Below, in pieces: positions 11,079-22,509 of a DNA stretch of 64,000 bases; the first letter of the stretch is position 1; each line of letters starts with the position of its first letter. The translations under genes were made by a program, and so were the position numbers. Under the pieces are notes generated by a model. The model did not search any database. It had not been told where the DNA came from and saw only the letters and a list, made by a program, of their open reading frames with translations. The stretch covers positions 31,912,851 to 31,976,850 of the forward strand of contig OY755047.1 of assembly GCA_963576565.1 (NCBI GenBank). Reading direction: 5' to 3'. Source of the DNA: Aspidapion aeneum. Taxonomy: Eukaryota; Arthropoda; Insecta; Coleoptera; Brentidae.

Positions 11079-12390
11079 TAATCACAATGACTTTTTGGTC
11101 AACCTTCAAAAATTAAAAATAAATAGAAATACAGGAATGTATTTCTAACATGTGGCACTAGTAAGACCCGTTTTAGATGGGACCTAATGATGCCATGTAT
11201 AAGTTTGACTCAGAGGTTTAATGATTTAATTAGAAACACATAAATTTAGTTAAATTTGACACATTTATTAAAAATAAGTTAGCCATACGGTTTAAATGTT
11301 AATTACGAATGAGCGACACTTTTGGTTGGTGTTATCGCAGACCCGGTTCTTAGCAGACTTAGACTTAAGTATAAATTAAGATTAACTGTCTATTATAAGG
11401 AGTTAAAAAAATTGTACCAATTTTTGACGATATTGTGTAACATCTGGTTTTTTATGAAATAAATCAAACTTCTGAGCGAGAAAAAGCTACCCTTTCTTAA
11501 ATTGGATATACTGGGCATTCTAAAGTAACAGGAAGGTCCAATGAGCTACCAGGATATCATTGTTACCCTGCTTCTACTGACGTTTAGTTAACTTCAAGGG
11601 CAGTCAGTCCATGTAAGCAATATGAAAGCATATGTTCCCTTAAAAAATCACAAGTGTTAAAGAAAAACTACATTGTTAATACCTCTGGTCTACTTTGCGA
11701 GAAAAAAAAGTTATGAATTTTTCAACGGCGCCATGCCAAATAGGTAAAGTATAACAACCTTAGAAGAGCTTGCGCCGCACGAGGGACAAACAAGTCCAAT
11801 ACCTTTTTCTCTCAATTATTTAATACAAGATGGGCAATCAAGCTGAACTAAGCAAGAAATTACTTATGAATCCAAGTGAATTCTATATTTTTTGTTAAAA
11901 AAATTAAGTTTAGGGCAAGCTTTGAAAAAATTATTCCTCATTTTACAGCACGCCCTAAAGGTAAGTATATTTTGTTGTGACAGCCGTCAAGGGTATCAAA
12001 AAGAAAAAAAAACCGACCGTACTTTTACTTAAAAAACAACAACTGCGTAAAGTTTTTCGTCTTTTTTTGACGTTTGATAAACCCAAATTAAAAACCTTCC
12101 GAAATTTTTACCTTAAAAATAAAAACATGTTAACAAGCTTAATCCCTGAATAAATTTACGTCTTGAAAAAAAAATGTTTCCTCCTTTTGAAATGAAACGA
12201 AAATAAATATTTTTCAAAGATTGCTTTTCGGGTAAAAGGAGATTGCCGTGTTTTTTTAAACGCGAGATATGATATAGAATGGTTGACAGTTATAAACGAT
12301 GTTTATCTGCTTGAGTAACCACTGCCAGCACCGTAACGGAGTGATTTTTCCCTTTTCCCTTAGGACAAGATTAACATTTGCCTCACCCCA
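11079..12390. other. No recognised feature; may include decayed LTR
   Basis: This lies directly upstream (on the minus strand) of the BEL/Pao primer-binding-like site, where an LTR would be expected. No second LTR copy is present for comparison. The rest is AT-rich and unassigned. Confidence 0.3.
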
Positions 12391-13957
12391 TATAGTTCAG
12401 GCCCTACGGGGTCCGATACTGCGTTTAATAATATATACAACACACTTGGTATGGATAGACATAAGACTCGCCCGAATATTTTACAAAAGGGAACCTCTCA
12501 ACCATGGCAGGGGGGTGGTTCCCCCACCTTAAACGTGCTTTTTGACGGTTTTTTGCTAATAACTCGAAAACGATAAACTTTTCTAAAAAATTTTAAAGAT
12601 CGTTTTGCAAGCGGATAAAATTTTCTTTTTAACCATGTACCTTAGTGCCCTCTACAGGCGGAAAATATTTAAAATATGTTTTTTTTATTTTTCTTGTGGC
12701 ATTTTGTATCCTTAACACATTCTTTTTTTCAAAAAAGTATTTTTGTTCAAAAACCCATTGTATACAGTTAAATATTTAATAAGTTATACATAACTTTTTA
12801 AAGTAGCCGCCTTGAAATAAAAATAAATGTGTTTGTAGAAATCCTCAAATCAAACAAAAACTTTAATCGTTCACTTTTGTAACTAATAATAAACAAGGTA
12901 AGTAAAACAATATTTTTAATTAGTATTAACTTAAAACTTTATTTTTCGAGTTAAATTCATTTAAATTGGGGGAAGGGGACATCCCCCCATCTGGCCCCCC
13001 TCAAAAGTGATATTTTACAGTATTTTTCTAATTGTTTGCAAACTTTTAACTTGACCAAAAACAACTATGTAATGGTTATTGAGGCTGACAAAAAGTCCTC
13101 TCTAACAATGTATAACACGCCCCGATTACATCAGTGGCGCACCTTTCATAGGCATTTAAATAAATGGTTAAAGGTGCGACACTGATATAAGAGGGGCCTG
13201 TTATACATCGTTAGAGAGTACTTTTCATCAGCCTCAATAATTGTTACTTAGTTGTGTTTTGCCAAGTTAAAAATTTGCAAATAATTGGGAAAATACTGTA
13301 AGAGCACTTTTGAGTGGGGGAATGCCCCCCACCTCCACTTTAAAGAAGTTCAACTAGAAAAAGTCAGGTTTAAGTTATTACTAACCAAAAATAATTTTTT
13401 ACTCACTTTCATTTTTATTTACTGAGTTACAAAAATGAATGTTCAACATTTTTGTTTAATTTAAGGATTTGTACAAACACATTTTCTTTTATTTCAACGC
13501 GGCTATTTAAAAATTATATGTCAAGCTTAATAAGTGTTTAACTGTATACAATGGGCTTTTAACCAAAAATATTTGAGAAAAAATAGTGTTAAGGATAAAA
13601 AATACCATAAAAAAAAATATAAAAAAATATTTTAAAAATTTTGCCCTTTTTTCGTACGCTAATAAACCGTGCACCACTGCCGTCAGAGCGTACTTAGGTT
13701 CAGAGGGTACTTAGGTACATCGTTAAAAAGGAAATTGTATCCACTTGGAAAAGTTGACTGTTTTCGAGTTATTAGCAAAAAACTATCAAATCACGTTAGC
13801 ACGTTTAAAGGGGTGAACCATCCCCCTGCCAGGGTCGGTGGGTGGTTCCCTTTCGTAAAATGTTCGGGCGAGTCTTATGTCTACCCAAACCAAGTGTGTT
13901 GCTTCTATCATTAAACCCAGCATATCGCTTAAATCTCGGATGTAGGGCCTGAACTAA
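12391..13957. repeat. Large palindrome, ~780-bp arms
   Basis: The sequence from GTTCAGGCCCTAC (12397) onward is mirrored by GTAGGGCCTGAAC (13942-13954). Matching inverted blocks include the AGACTCGCCCGAA region, the GGGTGGTTCCC region and, near the centre, TATTGAGGCTGA and CTCTCTAAC. The centre lies near 13170. The arms have diverged by substitutions and small indels. It could be a foldback transposon or a very long-TIR element. No transposase or clear target duplication was found. Confidence 0.8.
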
Positions 13958-14040
13958 TATTAAAAAACCACTCTCAAGAGATTGATCAAAACGCTATATC
14001 GCATTACAAAAAAAAACAAGAATCAGCGGCGGGTGACAAG

Positions 14041-14238
14041 GTAAAGCAACCGTACATGGTACAGCAGTTGAAAGGGTAAAACCGTACGCGCCTCGGCAAA
14101 AAGTCCCATTAAAGCCGAAACTACCGGGCAGTATACGAGGTGAAGCAGCCGTACATAGTACAGCAGTTGAAAGGGCAAAACCGTACGTGCCTCGGCAAAA
14201 AGTCCCAGTAAGGCCGAAACTACCGAGCAGTATACGAG
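14041..14238 (-). repeat. 99-bp direct duplication, open on the minus strand
   Basis: Two adjacent 99-bp units start at 14041 and 14140. The length is exactly 33 codons. The minus strand is open across both (frame 14260-13994), giving a repeated peptide with GTFCRGTYGFALSTAV and GTFCRGAYGFTLSTAV. The segment has clearly higher GC than its surroundings. No protein family was recognised. It may be a fragment of a repetitive coding sequence or simply a duplicated non-coding segment. Confidence 0.45.
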
Positions 14239-14260
14239 CTACCTTTGAGGATCTGCCCAC

Positions 14261-15540
14261 AAACTTGTTTTTTGATACAATTTAATTTAGCAGAAAGGTT
14301 GGCGTCCTTAGATTTCTACGGTAGAAATGTTAGCGAGAAACGAGGACAATGTAAGAGATTTAACCCTTTTTAGCTAACACAGGCGGGTTTTATTGAAAAT
14401 CGGGCCAAAACCCACACACAATTTGGGAGACGTTTGAAATGATTTTAGTTGTGTTCAAATATGTTTAAAAAATATTAAAATGTTAAAAACAGTAATTTCG
14501 TTACTCTCTTACAAAAAAGACTGAAAATTGTTTTCTGAAAAAATAAAATTTGTGATTTTACCGGAAATCTTTAAAAATTAAAAATTTTAAAGTAAGTATC
14601 TATCAAAATGAAATTTTTTGCCTTTACCATTAGTCTGTTACTAAATTCACAGGGTTGTATCCTTTTTAAGAAAGCATAACTGCTCTAATCTAATCTAACG
14701 ATCGATATAAACTTATAGAGGTAAATATGTATTAATACCCACAATGTATAGCATTGTTATCTTCTTTAAACCAATTAATATTATGAGGTTTTGGCCAAGT
14801 TTCAAATCAAACCCGCCTGTATGTACCGCAGGTATGGAGGGTTAACAATACTTTTTTTATCTTCACTAGTTATTTGGGCAAAAAAAGGACTAACTACCAA
14901 ATCTTGTGATGGTTCGGTTTGTACCTGTCCCGTCTGTCGGTGTCTGTTTGTGTGGGACACAATAACTCAAAATTCGATAAACCGATTTTAGCATCAACAT
15001 TTTTTGGTACAGTCGGGGACTTTTTAAATTGCCGTTGTATTTTTTTCTGTCAAAATTAACCATTTAAAGAAATCAATTTTTTTTAAATATGTATGTATAC
15101 AGACAGAGCTTTACAAATTTTTTGTTTTGGTTCAAAATACTTTTCCGAATTTCAAATAGGAATATTTTTTATTTTCGACGGCGGCAATTTAAAAAGTTCC
15201 CGAATGTACCTGTGAATAAGGCTGCAATGGGGTAGTACGGGGGTTCAAATGTTTAAAAAATTCATTAGTCAAGAACCATAGCAGCGAGCAAAACGCTGTT
15301 TTCAAAGTTATATTAAGAGTTATATCTTCAACAACAAAATTTGCCATAAAGTGATTTCGTCAGAGTTGCAGTTTTAAAAATATAAACATTTAACTTTAGA
15401 ACCACAGCAAAAATGCGATTTTCAAATTTAAATTGAGAATTACATTCTAAACAAAATTTTTCATTGCGTCAAAGTTTATGACAATTCTTGAAAAAAAAAA
15501 TTGTGTGTGTTTAAGACCACCATCCCATGGTGTTAGTAGT
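14261..15540. other. No recognised feature
   Basis: AT-rich sequence. Around 14910-15000 there is a CTGTCNGT-rich stretch followed by AACTCAAAATTCGATAAACC, similar in style to the internal part of the Helitron-like family here. The similarity is too short to call a copy. Confidence 0.35.
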
Positions 15541-15551
15541 AGCTCGGTAAT

Positions 15552-15633
15552 TTGCGAATAGATGGCGAGACGTTTTTGTTCATAGCAATGGCGATTAAGG
15601 CCACTAAATTTTCAGCGCCATCTATTCGTGAAC
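15552..15633. repeat. Imperfect hairpin
   Basis: TTGCGAATAGATGGCG at 15552-15567 is mirrored by CGCCATCTATTCGTGAA near 15616-15632, leaving a loop of about 48 bases. This is probably a small MITE or a remnant. No target duplication was noted. Confidence 0.5.
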
Positions 15634-15879
15634 AACTGAAATACAGAAATTTCCCATATGGGATATCACGTTAAGGAGACTATGTACATTTTAATCGTAT
15701 GCAGTCTTAATTTAACAAAAAAAATCGTATGTGATCAGGCCCACTGGGTGTTATGGATGGCTATAAGTGCCTGCTGGGGAGAATTTTTATTTTTCGGCCG
15801 ATAAATAAAGAGGGTTAAATTTCTTACGTTGACCTTTTTCTCTCGCTGGCCTTTTTACAAAATAAAATACTTTTTACCC

Positions 15880-16817
15880 AAGTGCAGCACGGCAACAGGA
15901 AGGGTAATATTTTTCGCTTGGGATATGTATGTATGTATCTATGTATGTATGTATGTATATATAATGTATGTTTGTGTCGCGGTAGAGGATAAAAGGCTGA
16001 ACTGACCTGACGGATTTTGACAAAAAAGGTGTCGTTAAATTGGTAGTGATTCCAGGGGTGCTATAGGCTATATATTTTTCAACATGGCGGTCGTCAGACG
16101 CCATTTTGTCACATGATGTAGGGTTTAAGGCATAAAAATTACCTAAATTTCAGGCGATTTAATTGAAATTTCTTATTTGATCGCCCATTGCAAATGTCCT
16201 CTAGTTTTCTGTAATTCCTTTATAGTCCTCCCTACTCTCACCCAACACCCTCCTGTCATTCCCGTTCACCCTCTTCACAAACCATATTCGCATTATTTTA
16301 TCAAATATAGGGCGATTTAAAAATTCTTTCTGCACACGCTTTAAGATTTTTTTTCCAACACCATTTTACTAGTTCATCCCTCTCTCTCCCTCACTCCTCC
16401 CCACCGCCATTATTAGTAATAGTTGTAGCTAGCTATAAGTTTCACAAATTTAGAGCGATTTCAAAAATTCTTTCTGCACACTCTTTAATAATTTTCCAAC
16501 ACCATTTTACTAGTTCCCCCTCCATCTCCCATTGCCCAATTCCACCTATCTACCCTTTGGGCATGGTTCAATGTTTGACACAATGCATGATTAAGGTAAT
16601 CATTAGGTAGGTGAAATGAAACCTAAAAGTGGGAAATAAAAAAAAATTAAATAAAAAAACACCCAATTGCTAAAACTATTTGTACCTACTAGTCGCAGTT
16701 GGGTACAAAATTCCCCAATAACCTGAGTCATGAATATACAAAACTGTATAATTTCGTAAGTGCGCTTTGGGCATCAACACTATTAGTTGAAGCATGTCGC
16801 ACATTATAGGCATACTT
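15880..16817. repeat. Dispersed repeat family B, copy 1
   Basis: The copy runs from a TATG-type microsatellite (15925-15970), through ATGGCGGTCGTCAGACGCC, to two internally duplicated segments with TTCTTTCTGCACAC and CCAACACCATTTTACTAG. It ends in a module starting near 16667 with CACCCAATTGCT and CGCAGTTGGGTACAAAATT. The same order is found at 57900-58975. Copy 1 ends abruptly at the 16818 palindrome. No open reading frame. Confidence 0.75.
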
Positions 16818-17100
16818 ATCAATTTTGTTGGTTGTTAGTGTTTTTTTTATTTATTTATTTTTTATTGTAAATATCTTGCATTCGCAACAGCTCGCAGATA
16901 TACGCTTCCGTCCTTACCTTAATGCAAGTTTCTAAGAAATAACTTAATTTAGTAAAGACTTTACTTGAAAATTAAGTTCTTTTTTAGAAACTTGCATTAA
17001 GGTAAGGACGGAAGCGTATATCTGCAAGCTGTTGCGAATGCAAGATATTTACAATAAAAAAAAAATAAATAAAAAAACACTAACAACCAACAAAATTGAT
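16818..17100. mobile_element. 283-bp near-perfect palindrome
   Basis: Arms of about 130 bp start ATCAATTTTGTTGGTTG (16818) and end CAACCAACAAAATTGAT (17100). They include a matching pair CGTCCTTACCTTAATGC and GCATTAAGGTAAGGACG. The centre is near 16960. The arms are almost identical, so the structure is young or maintained by conversion. It interrupts dispersed repeat family B. This fits a foldback-type MITE. Confidence 0.75.
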
Positions 17101-17916
17101 AGGTTCAATATTTCTTCATGTACGCTACTTCATTAAACAAAGAATTCTTTACTTAATTCTTTATAAAACTTTTTTTCAGCGGGTAATTTTCGGCAAGACT
17201 TGAATTTTTATTATCTCGAGAAAATAAAAATTTAATACTACTTAAACATGCCTTAAGAAATACTTTTTAGAAAGTTACAGGGAAATTTTTTTAAAATTCT
17301 AAAACTTTTCAGATTGTTCGCATTGAAGAAGGAATTAGTGAATGGGGTGAATAAAGTAGCTAGGTTTACAAAGAGCATTTCGAATCAAATTTAAAAGATC
17401 CTATCTACTTATTCTGTAATTATAGTGTTTTATAAAATTGGGGCACGATAGTCGTTGTTGCCAGCTAAAAAGATCAAACTGTTTTTAAGTGTAAAGGTTG
17501 AAAACTTTATAAAAAAAATTATATAACACCAACCAACTTTGACGTATCTCATATAGTTGGTTCAGAAATCTGTGTAAGAAAAACATAGATTTACCAAAAT
17601 CAGAAACTGAAGCTATAATGGCTACTAACTAAAAACAGTAAGTTGTGATATATAAAACAGGCCAACAAAATAAAATAAAAACTATTGGTGCCTGAGATCT
17701 AAGAACTGATTTTAGATATACTTAATTTGCTGATTCTAAAGCTGGCAGCAGATTTATTCTATCAGCTCTACTTTTTGAGATAAATACTAATTGAATTTAG
17801 TTCTAATAAAAGGCAAAAATAAATAAATCTACATCTCTTTAAAATTCAAAATAGAAATTCGGTATTCAAAACTAGGATCTAATTAGCCAAATATACCTGA
17901 AATTGTCAGTAAACCA
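17101..17916. other. No recognised feature
   Basis: AT-rich flank upstream of the decayed gene copy. No promoter motif or exon was recognised. Confidence 0.4.
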
Positions 17917-20185
17917 ATGCTCCTTAAAACTAAAACAATGCGATCCACAAGCAGGCGTAGCTGTATAAACCATTCAGATGTTTTTTGTTATGTATGTGGC
18001 GAATACACTTTGAGAGAAAGTAAAAAAACTATTTCTGAATTTGTGAAAAGGTCTTATCTTGCCTATTTTGGCGTTCATTTGGGATATCAAGATAAATCTT
18101 GGCCTCCACATGTCATGTGTAAAACAGGTGTTGAACATTGGACAATTGAAAACAGACAGTGCCTGAAATTTGGTGTACCTATGGTTTTGAGGGAACCACG
18201 TAACCATTATGATGACTGCTATTTTTGTCTCGTTAATATTAAAGGCATAAATAGGAACAATCGACATAAATGGACATATCCTGATCTAGATTCTGCAAGC
18301 AGACCTGTACCGCACTCCAAGGAAATACCCAGTCCAACCTTCAGCAGTCTTCCTAAAATCCCGGAAGATGATACAGAAACATCAACGTCTGATGAATTTA
18401 AAAGAATGTAATCAGAAAACGACATTGAATTTGAAGCAGATTTAACAACTCCTGAGCGTTTTAATCAACAAGAACTGAACGATATCGTGAGAGACCTATA
18501 CCTCTTAAAGGAGTGTCCTAAATTACTTGCATCCAGATTAAAAGAAAATAACCTTCTTTATCCAGGCACTAAAGTTACATATTATCGTATGAGAGAAAAG
18601 GATCTGCTGTCTTTTTTCACTCAGGAAAATAAGCTGGTATTTTGTAACGATATAAAAGGACTATTAGAAAAAATGGGTTTGCCAGAATACAGTTAAAACG
18701 ATTGGTGCCTTTTCATTGACAGTTCAACACGTAGTTTTAAATGTGTCCTTTTACATAACGGTAACAAATATGCCACAATTCCTATTGGACATTCTACTAC
18801 CATGAAAGAGGAGTATAAAACAATATCACAAGTTTTAAAACAAATTAAATACGAAGAACATCAGTGGGCAATTTGTGTTGATTTGAAAATGGTGAACTTT
18901 CTCCTTGGACAGCAAAGTGGATATACAAAATACCCCTGTTTTTTATATCTTTGGGACAGCAGAGCTAAAGATCAGCACTGGGTTAAGAGAAATTGGCCTT
19001 TAAGAGATACTATCGTTCAAGGAAAACAGAACGTAGTGAATGAACCTTTAGTTACGAGGGAAATACCCTGCCAATCTATGGGCACCTAAGCTCACACTAG
19101 GTACTATAGTTATAGTGTACGTGTGAGCTAATATAACTAAAAACTGAAATATATTTTATTGAACTCCAGACTCAATTACCTTTCGTTTGATACCACACAC
19201 GCCATGTTTTGACTTAAACTTTAATTTTTCAAATCTACCCCCACCTTTTTTTTTAACTAAAATGTATTTTGTTTAACTCCATACTCAATTACCTTTCGTT
19301 TGATATCACACACGCCATATTTTCACATAAACTCTAATTTTTGAAATATACCCCCACCCTTTTATTTGGCTTGTGTTCGGTGGATTTTGTTCATTTTTAA
19401 ATGGGACCATCTCGAACCAAACCCCAGCGTAGGTACTAAATTTCATTAAAATCGGGCAAGCGGTTTTTGAGTTATGCGCGTTGGTCGCTACAGACAGACA
19501 GACAGACAGACAGACAGACGGCGCAACAAAAAAGTTTCAAAATCTAGATGATTTATAAAAGATATATAAAAATTTTTGAAATCGGAGCAACTTTTTTTTT
19601 CTCGAAAAAATTAGGATCACCATAGCTCGCACTACTATAGTATAGTAGTAGTGTGAGCTAAAAATCTTACTACCACCCTTGCATATCAAGTTGGGGCTTA
19701 TGAAGCAGTTTGTAAAAGCATTAGATCGAGATGGAAATTGTTTTGGGTACTTGTCACGTAAGTTTCCTGGGATTAGCACGGAAAAAACTAAATGGTCCTC
19801 AAATAAGGCAACTTATTAAAAATCCACAGTTCACGACATCAATAAATGAGACTAAATCTAACGCTTGGGTTTCAATTGTTCAAGCAGTTAAAAAATTTTT
19901 TGGAAATCATAAAGCAGACAATTACATAGAATTAGTGGAAACTATGCTTTCAAATTTTCATATTCTCGGTTGTAACATGAGTATAAAAGAGAGAAAGATC
20001 AGCATATTAAAATTATGGAAGATCCATATCAAAGACGATGGGATAGCCATCATGTGGGCGACTACTGTTGGAGCCTTCAGCGAGACTACACCAGTAAACT
20101 CCATGCTAGAAAGTCGTATACAAGAAGATTTGTAGGTGATAGTGACAAATATGAGTATGAATGTATGCTAAGCCACTTTTTATAA
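17917..20185 (+). pseudogene. Decayed copy of multi-copy insect protein family
   Basis: The copy starts at 17917, or more likely at the ATG at 17938. It begins with a Cys-rich segment (CYVCGEYTL, then CYFC). In one frame it continues through RDLYLLKECPKLLASRLKE, FIDSSTRSFKCVLLHNGNK and a conserved core, ICVDLKMVNFLLGQQ. TAA stops interrupt it at 18409 and 18694. At 19064-19661 a Helitron-like element splits it. Beyond that the frame resumes with KILLPPLHIKLGLMKQFVKA, then GPQIRQLI in a shifted frame. The tail, YQRRWDSHHVGDYCW, is in another frame after a deletion near 20000. I recognise the family only as uncharacterised, intronless and multi-copy in insect genomes. Its function is unknown, and it may belong to a transposon. 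Confidence 0.75.
19064..19661 (+). mobile_element. Helitron-like non-autonomous element, copy A
   Basis: This is a 598-bp insertion in the decayed gene. It starts TACCCTGCCAATC. A hairpin at about 19090-19125 follows (AGCTCACAC...GTGTGAGCT). Inside are two ~115-bp repeats with CAATTACCTTTCGTTTGAT and a CAGA microsatellite (19492-19519). It ends with a second hairpin and CTAA. Flanks are GGGAAA and AAATC; joining them restores an in-frame GAA AAA ATC, so no target bases were duplicated. A 3' hairpin followed by CTRR and duplication-free insertion are Helitron traits. The 5' end is not the canonical TC. Confidence 0.65.
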
Positions 20186-20689
20186 TTAATATTTAATTAT
20201 ATTACGTTTTTGTTTTGTTACTGGCAATAGTTATAGTTATAACGTAAAATATATATATAGGTTAAAAAAAAGTAAATAATTTCTATTTTAAAAACTAAAT
20301 CTAAAGACAAAATCTGATGGCTATTTCGGATTCTCCACCCAAAAATTACCCAGGAACAGTTAAAAAATGGCCGGCACCAAAATGTGTTGGTCAGTGTTAT
20401 TTTTTGAAGGTCTTAATTTATACAAGATTGATTTTTACCAGCTTTTTGGAGAAACTTATGGTTTTTGAGCAAAATGGTTTACCAAATCACTTTACTTTTA
20501 AGAAACTACCCCGCACTTGACACCCTGTAAATGGGATATTTTTGGGACGACATGGATAAGCAATACACTGAATTAAAGCTGTAATCCTATACTTTTGGGG
20601 GCGACTTATAAACTTAAAAAATCTGGGGCACGGTAGTGCGCCGGCAAGTTCGCGCAAATGCTGTATCATCTTATCTTGAAACATTTCAG
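20186..20689. other. No recognised feature
   Basis: AT-rich sequence downstream of the pseudogene. CACCCTGTAAATGG near 20521 resembles the inverted end of common CAGGGTG MITEs, but no partner end was found. Confidence 0.4.
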
Positions 20690-22505
20690 CCCATATTTGA
20701 CTTATCTATAATTCCACTTCGGAATGAGCTAGGAAAGTCAAGCTTTGCACAGTCGTAGATCTTTATAGAGCTAATTTCATGGACTTCCATAAAGTAGTAA
20801 AGTGGGTACGTCGAATTTACCACTCACACAGTCACTCATGTATAGATCATCAAAATTCTACTGTACTTCCAGACATGATACAAAGCTGAAATCATGACCA
20901 AATTTTTGGAAAAAATTCCTCCCCTATACATGTAAAGTTATGTATAGGGTAAAAATAAAATTGCTCACTTCCAGAAACGCTTTGGCATACTAATAGAAAC
21001 TAATAAAATTATAGAGAAAAATTAAAAAAAGTCAAAATTTTAATTTACTTTCCTCGCCTATACATGTTAAGTTATGTAAAACTATTATTGTCCACAGAAA
21101 TGCTAGAAATCTGGGATTTGGCAAACTGACAGAAATTATAGACAAGTTCTTAAAAAAAGTCCAAATTGCCCCCCTCTCTTTTTCTCGTAAAAGCATGTAG
21201 GTATTTATTATCAAATCAGCATTACCGCAATTATGCGCAATAGATAGAAAGGTAGGTATAACAAGTTTATTAAGAAGAGTATTAAAATCTAACGATTGCA
21301 AAAAAATGACCCTCACTCCTCCTCTCATTTCCAGTATGACTTATCGTTAAAAGACAGTAATATTTTGCAAAATATGAACAATCAAAAGAAAAAGCGGTAA
21401 TTTTAAATATTTATCGTAACTACAGTTAAGAAAAATATAAAAAATAGCAATTTTCCTTCTAGTTTCCATTATTAAATTTAATTAGTAGAAATCGGTTATT
21501 AACAGAAACCTACTTAAGCATAAATTGGTCTCAACTATAAGTAAAACCCGCACGCAAATCCACTGACAGTCGGTTACTTTGATTCGCTTCTCGAAAGCTT
21601 TATTGATGTCGAGCGTAAGGGATTTTTTAAAGCAAGGCAACTATACTACAGATAACTTTATTCTATTCGTTAGGATAAAAATTGTAGAGTGGCCAGGCTT
21701 AATGATCTAAGTGCCAAAATATACAAATTTTAGAATGTCCAGCCAAAATGATGTAGGTGTCAAGACCAATACGGGGCTATTAGATCAGTGTGTCATTTCC
21801 CCACCTTATGCTCTATATGGCATATTTAAAATGACGTTATCCGTAAGTCCGCTTGCATAAATTGTACAGTTTTTTTTTTAGATTCCCACAAAAATGCTTT
21901 TTGGCACTTAGATCAATTAGCCTTTCCACTCTACAATTAATACGAAAAATACGAATATAACAAATTAAAAAGTTTAGAAATTTACATACCCACCCCACCA
22001 AGGATAGAATTGCAATGCAGGAATTATACTAATGCACAAATTGGTCGGAATATAAATTTATTCATTTCAAAAGGAAAATTAAAAACGGGGAAAAGCTATC
22101 TGAATAAGGCATCGCAAAAGTTTTGAACAATATTCCGCATATTTTACTACTTTAAAACTCAAATATTATCCAAATCCTTTAAAAAAAATGAAATCATAAA
22201 AAACATTATATGTAAAAAAAAGCCAAGTGCACGAAAATGGTATTCCGTAAAAAAGATTGATATAAAAGTATTTCAATACAAATTTCAAAATGAATTTTTT
22301 TTTCTAGTTTGGTAATGTTTTTTTAAACTTGGCTATTACGGCTGCAATTTGAATTTTGGCACAGTGTAAAGCGCACATTTGGCTGTAATAGCAAATTTTT
22401 AAAACATTTCCAAACTAGTAAGAATCTTTCATTTTGAAATTTGAGAACTTTTTTGTTACGGAGTATCATTTTCGCGCATTTGGCTTTTTTTTACATGATA
22501 TGTTA
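20690..22505. repeat. Composite dispersed repeat, copy 2 (interrupted)
   Basis: The opening segment with CTTCGGAATGAGCTAGG (about 20715) and the ~150-bp units (20820-21320) match copies 1 and 3. The shared sequence then breaks off and resumes near 22105 with GCAAAAGTTTTGAACAATATTCCGC, as in copy 3. It ends in the palindromic module 22210-22505, bounded by GTAAAAAAAAGCCAAG and GGCTTTTTTTTACATGA-type ends. The ~750-bp interruption contains the MITE at 21682-21936. Confidence 0.7.
21682..21936. mobile_element. MITE with ~40-bp terminal inverted repeats
   Basis: The left end, TTGTAGAGTGGCCAGGCTTA, is followed by GATCTAAGTGCCAAAA. The right end carries TTTTTGGCACTTAGATCAAT and CCACTCTACAA. The element is 255 bp with no open frame. 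The target duplication is ambiguous in the surrounding A/T-rich flanks, so I do not assign a superfamily. Confidence 0.65.
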
Positions 22506-22509
22506 CGAT

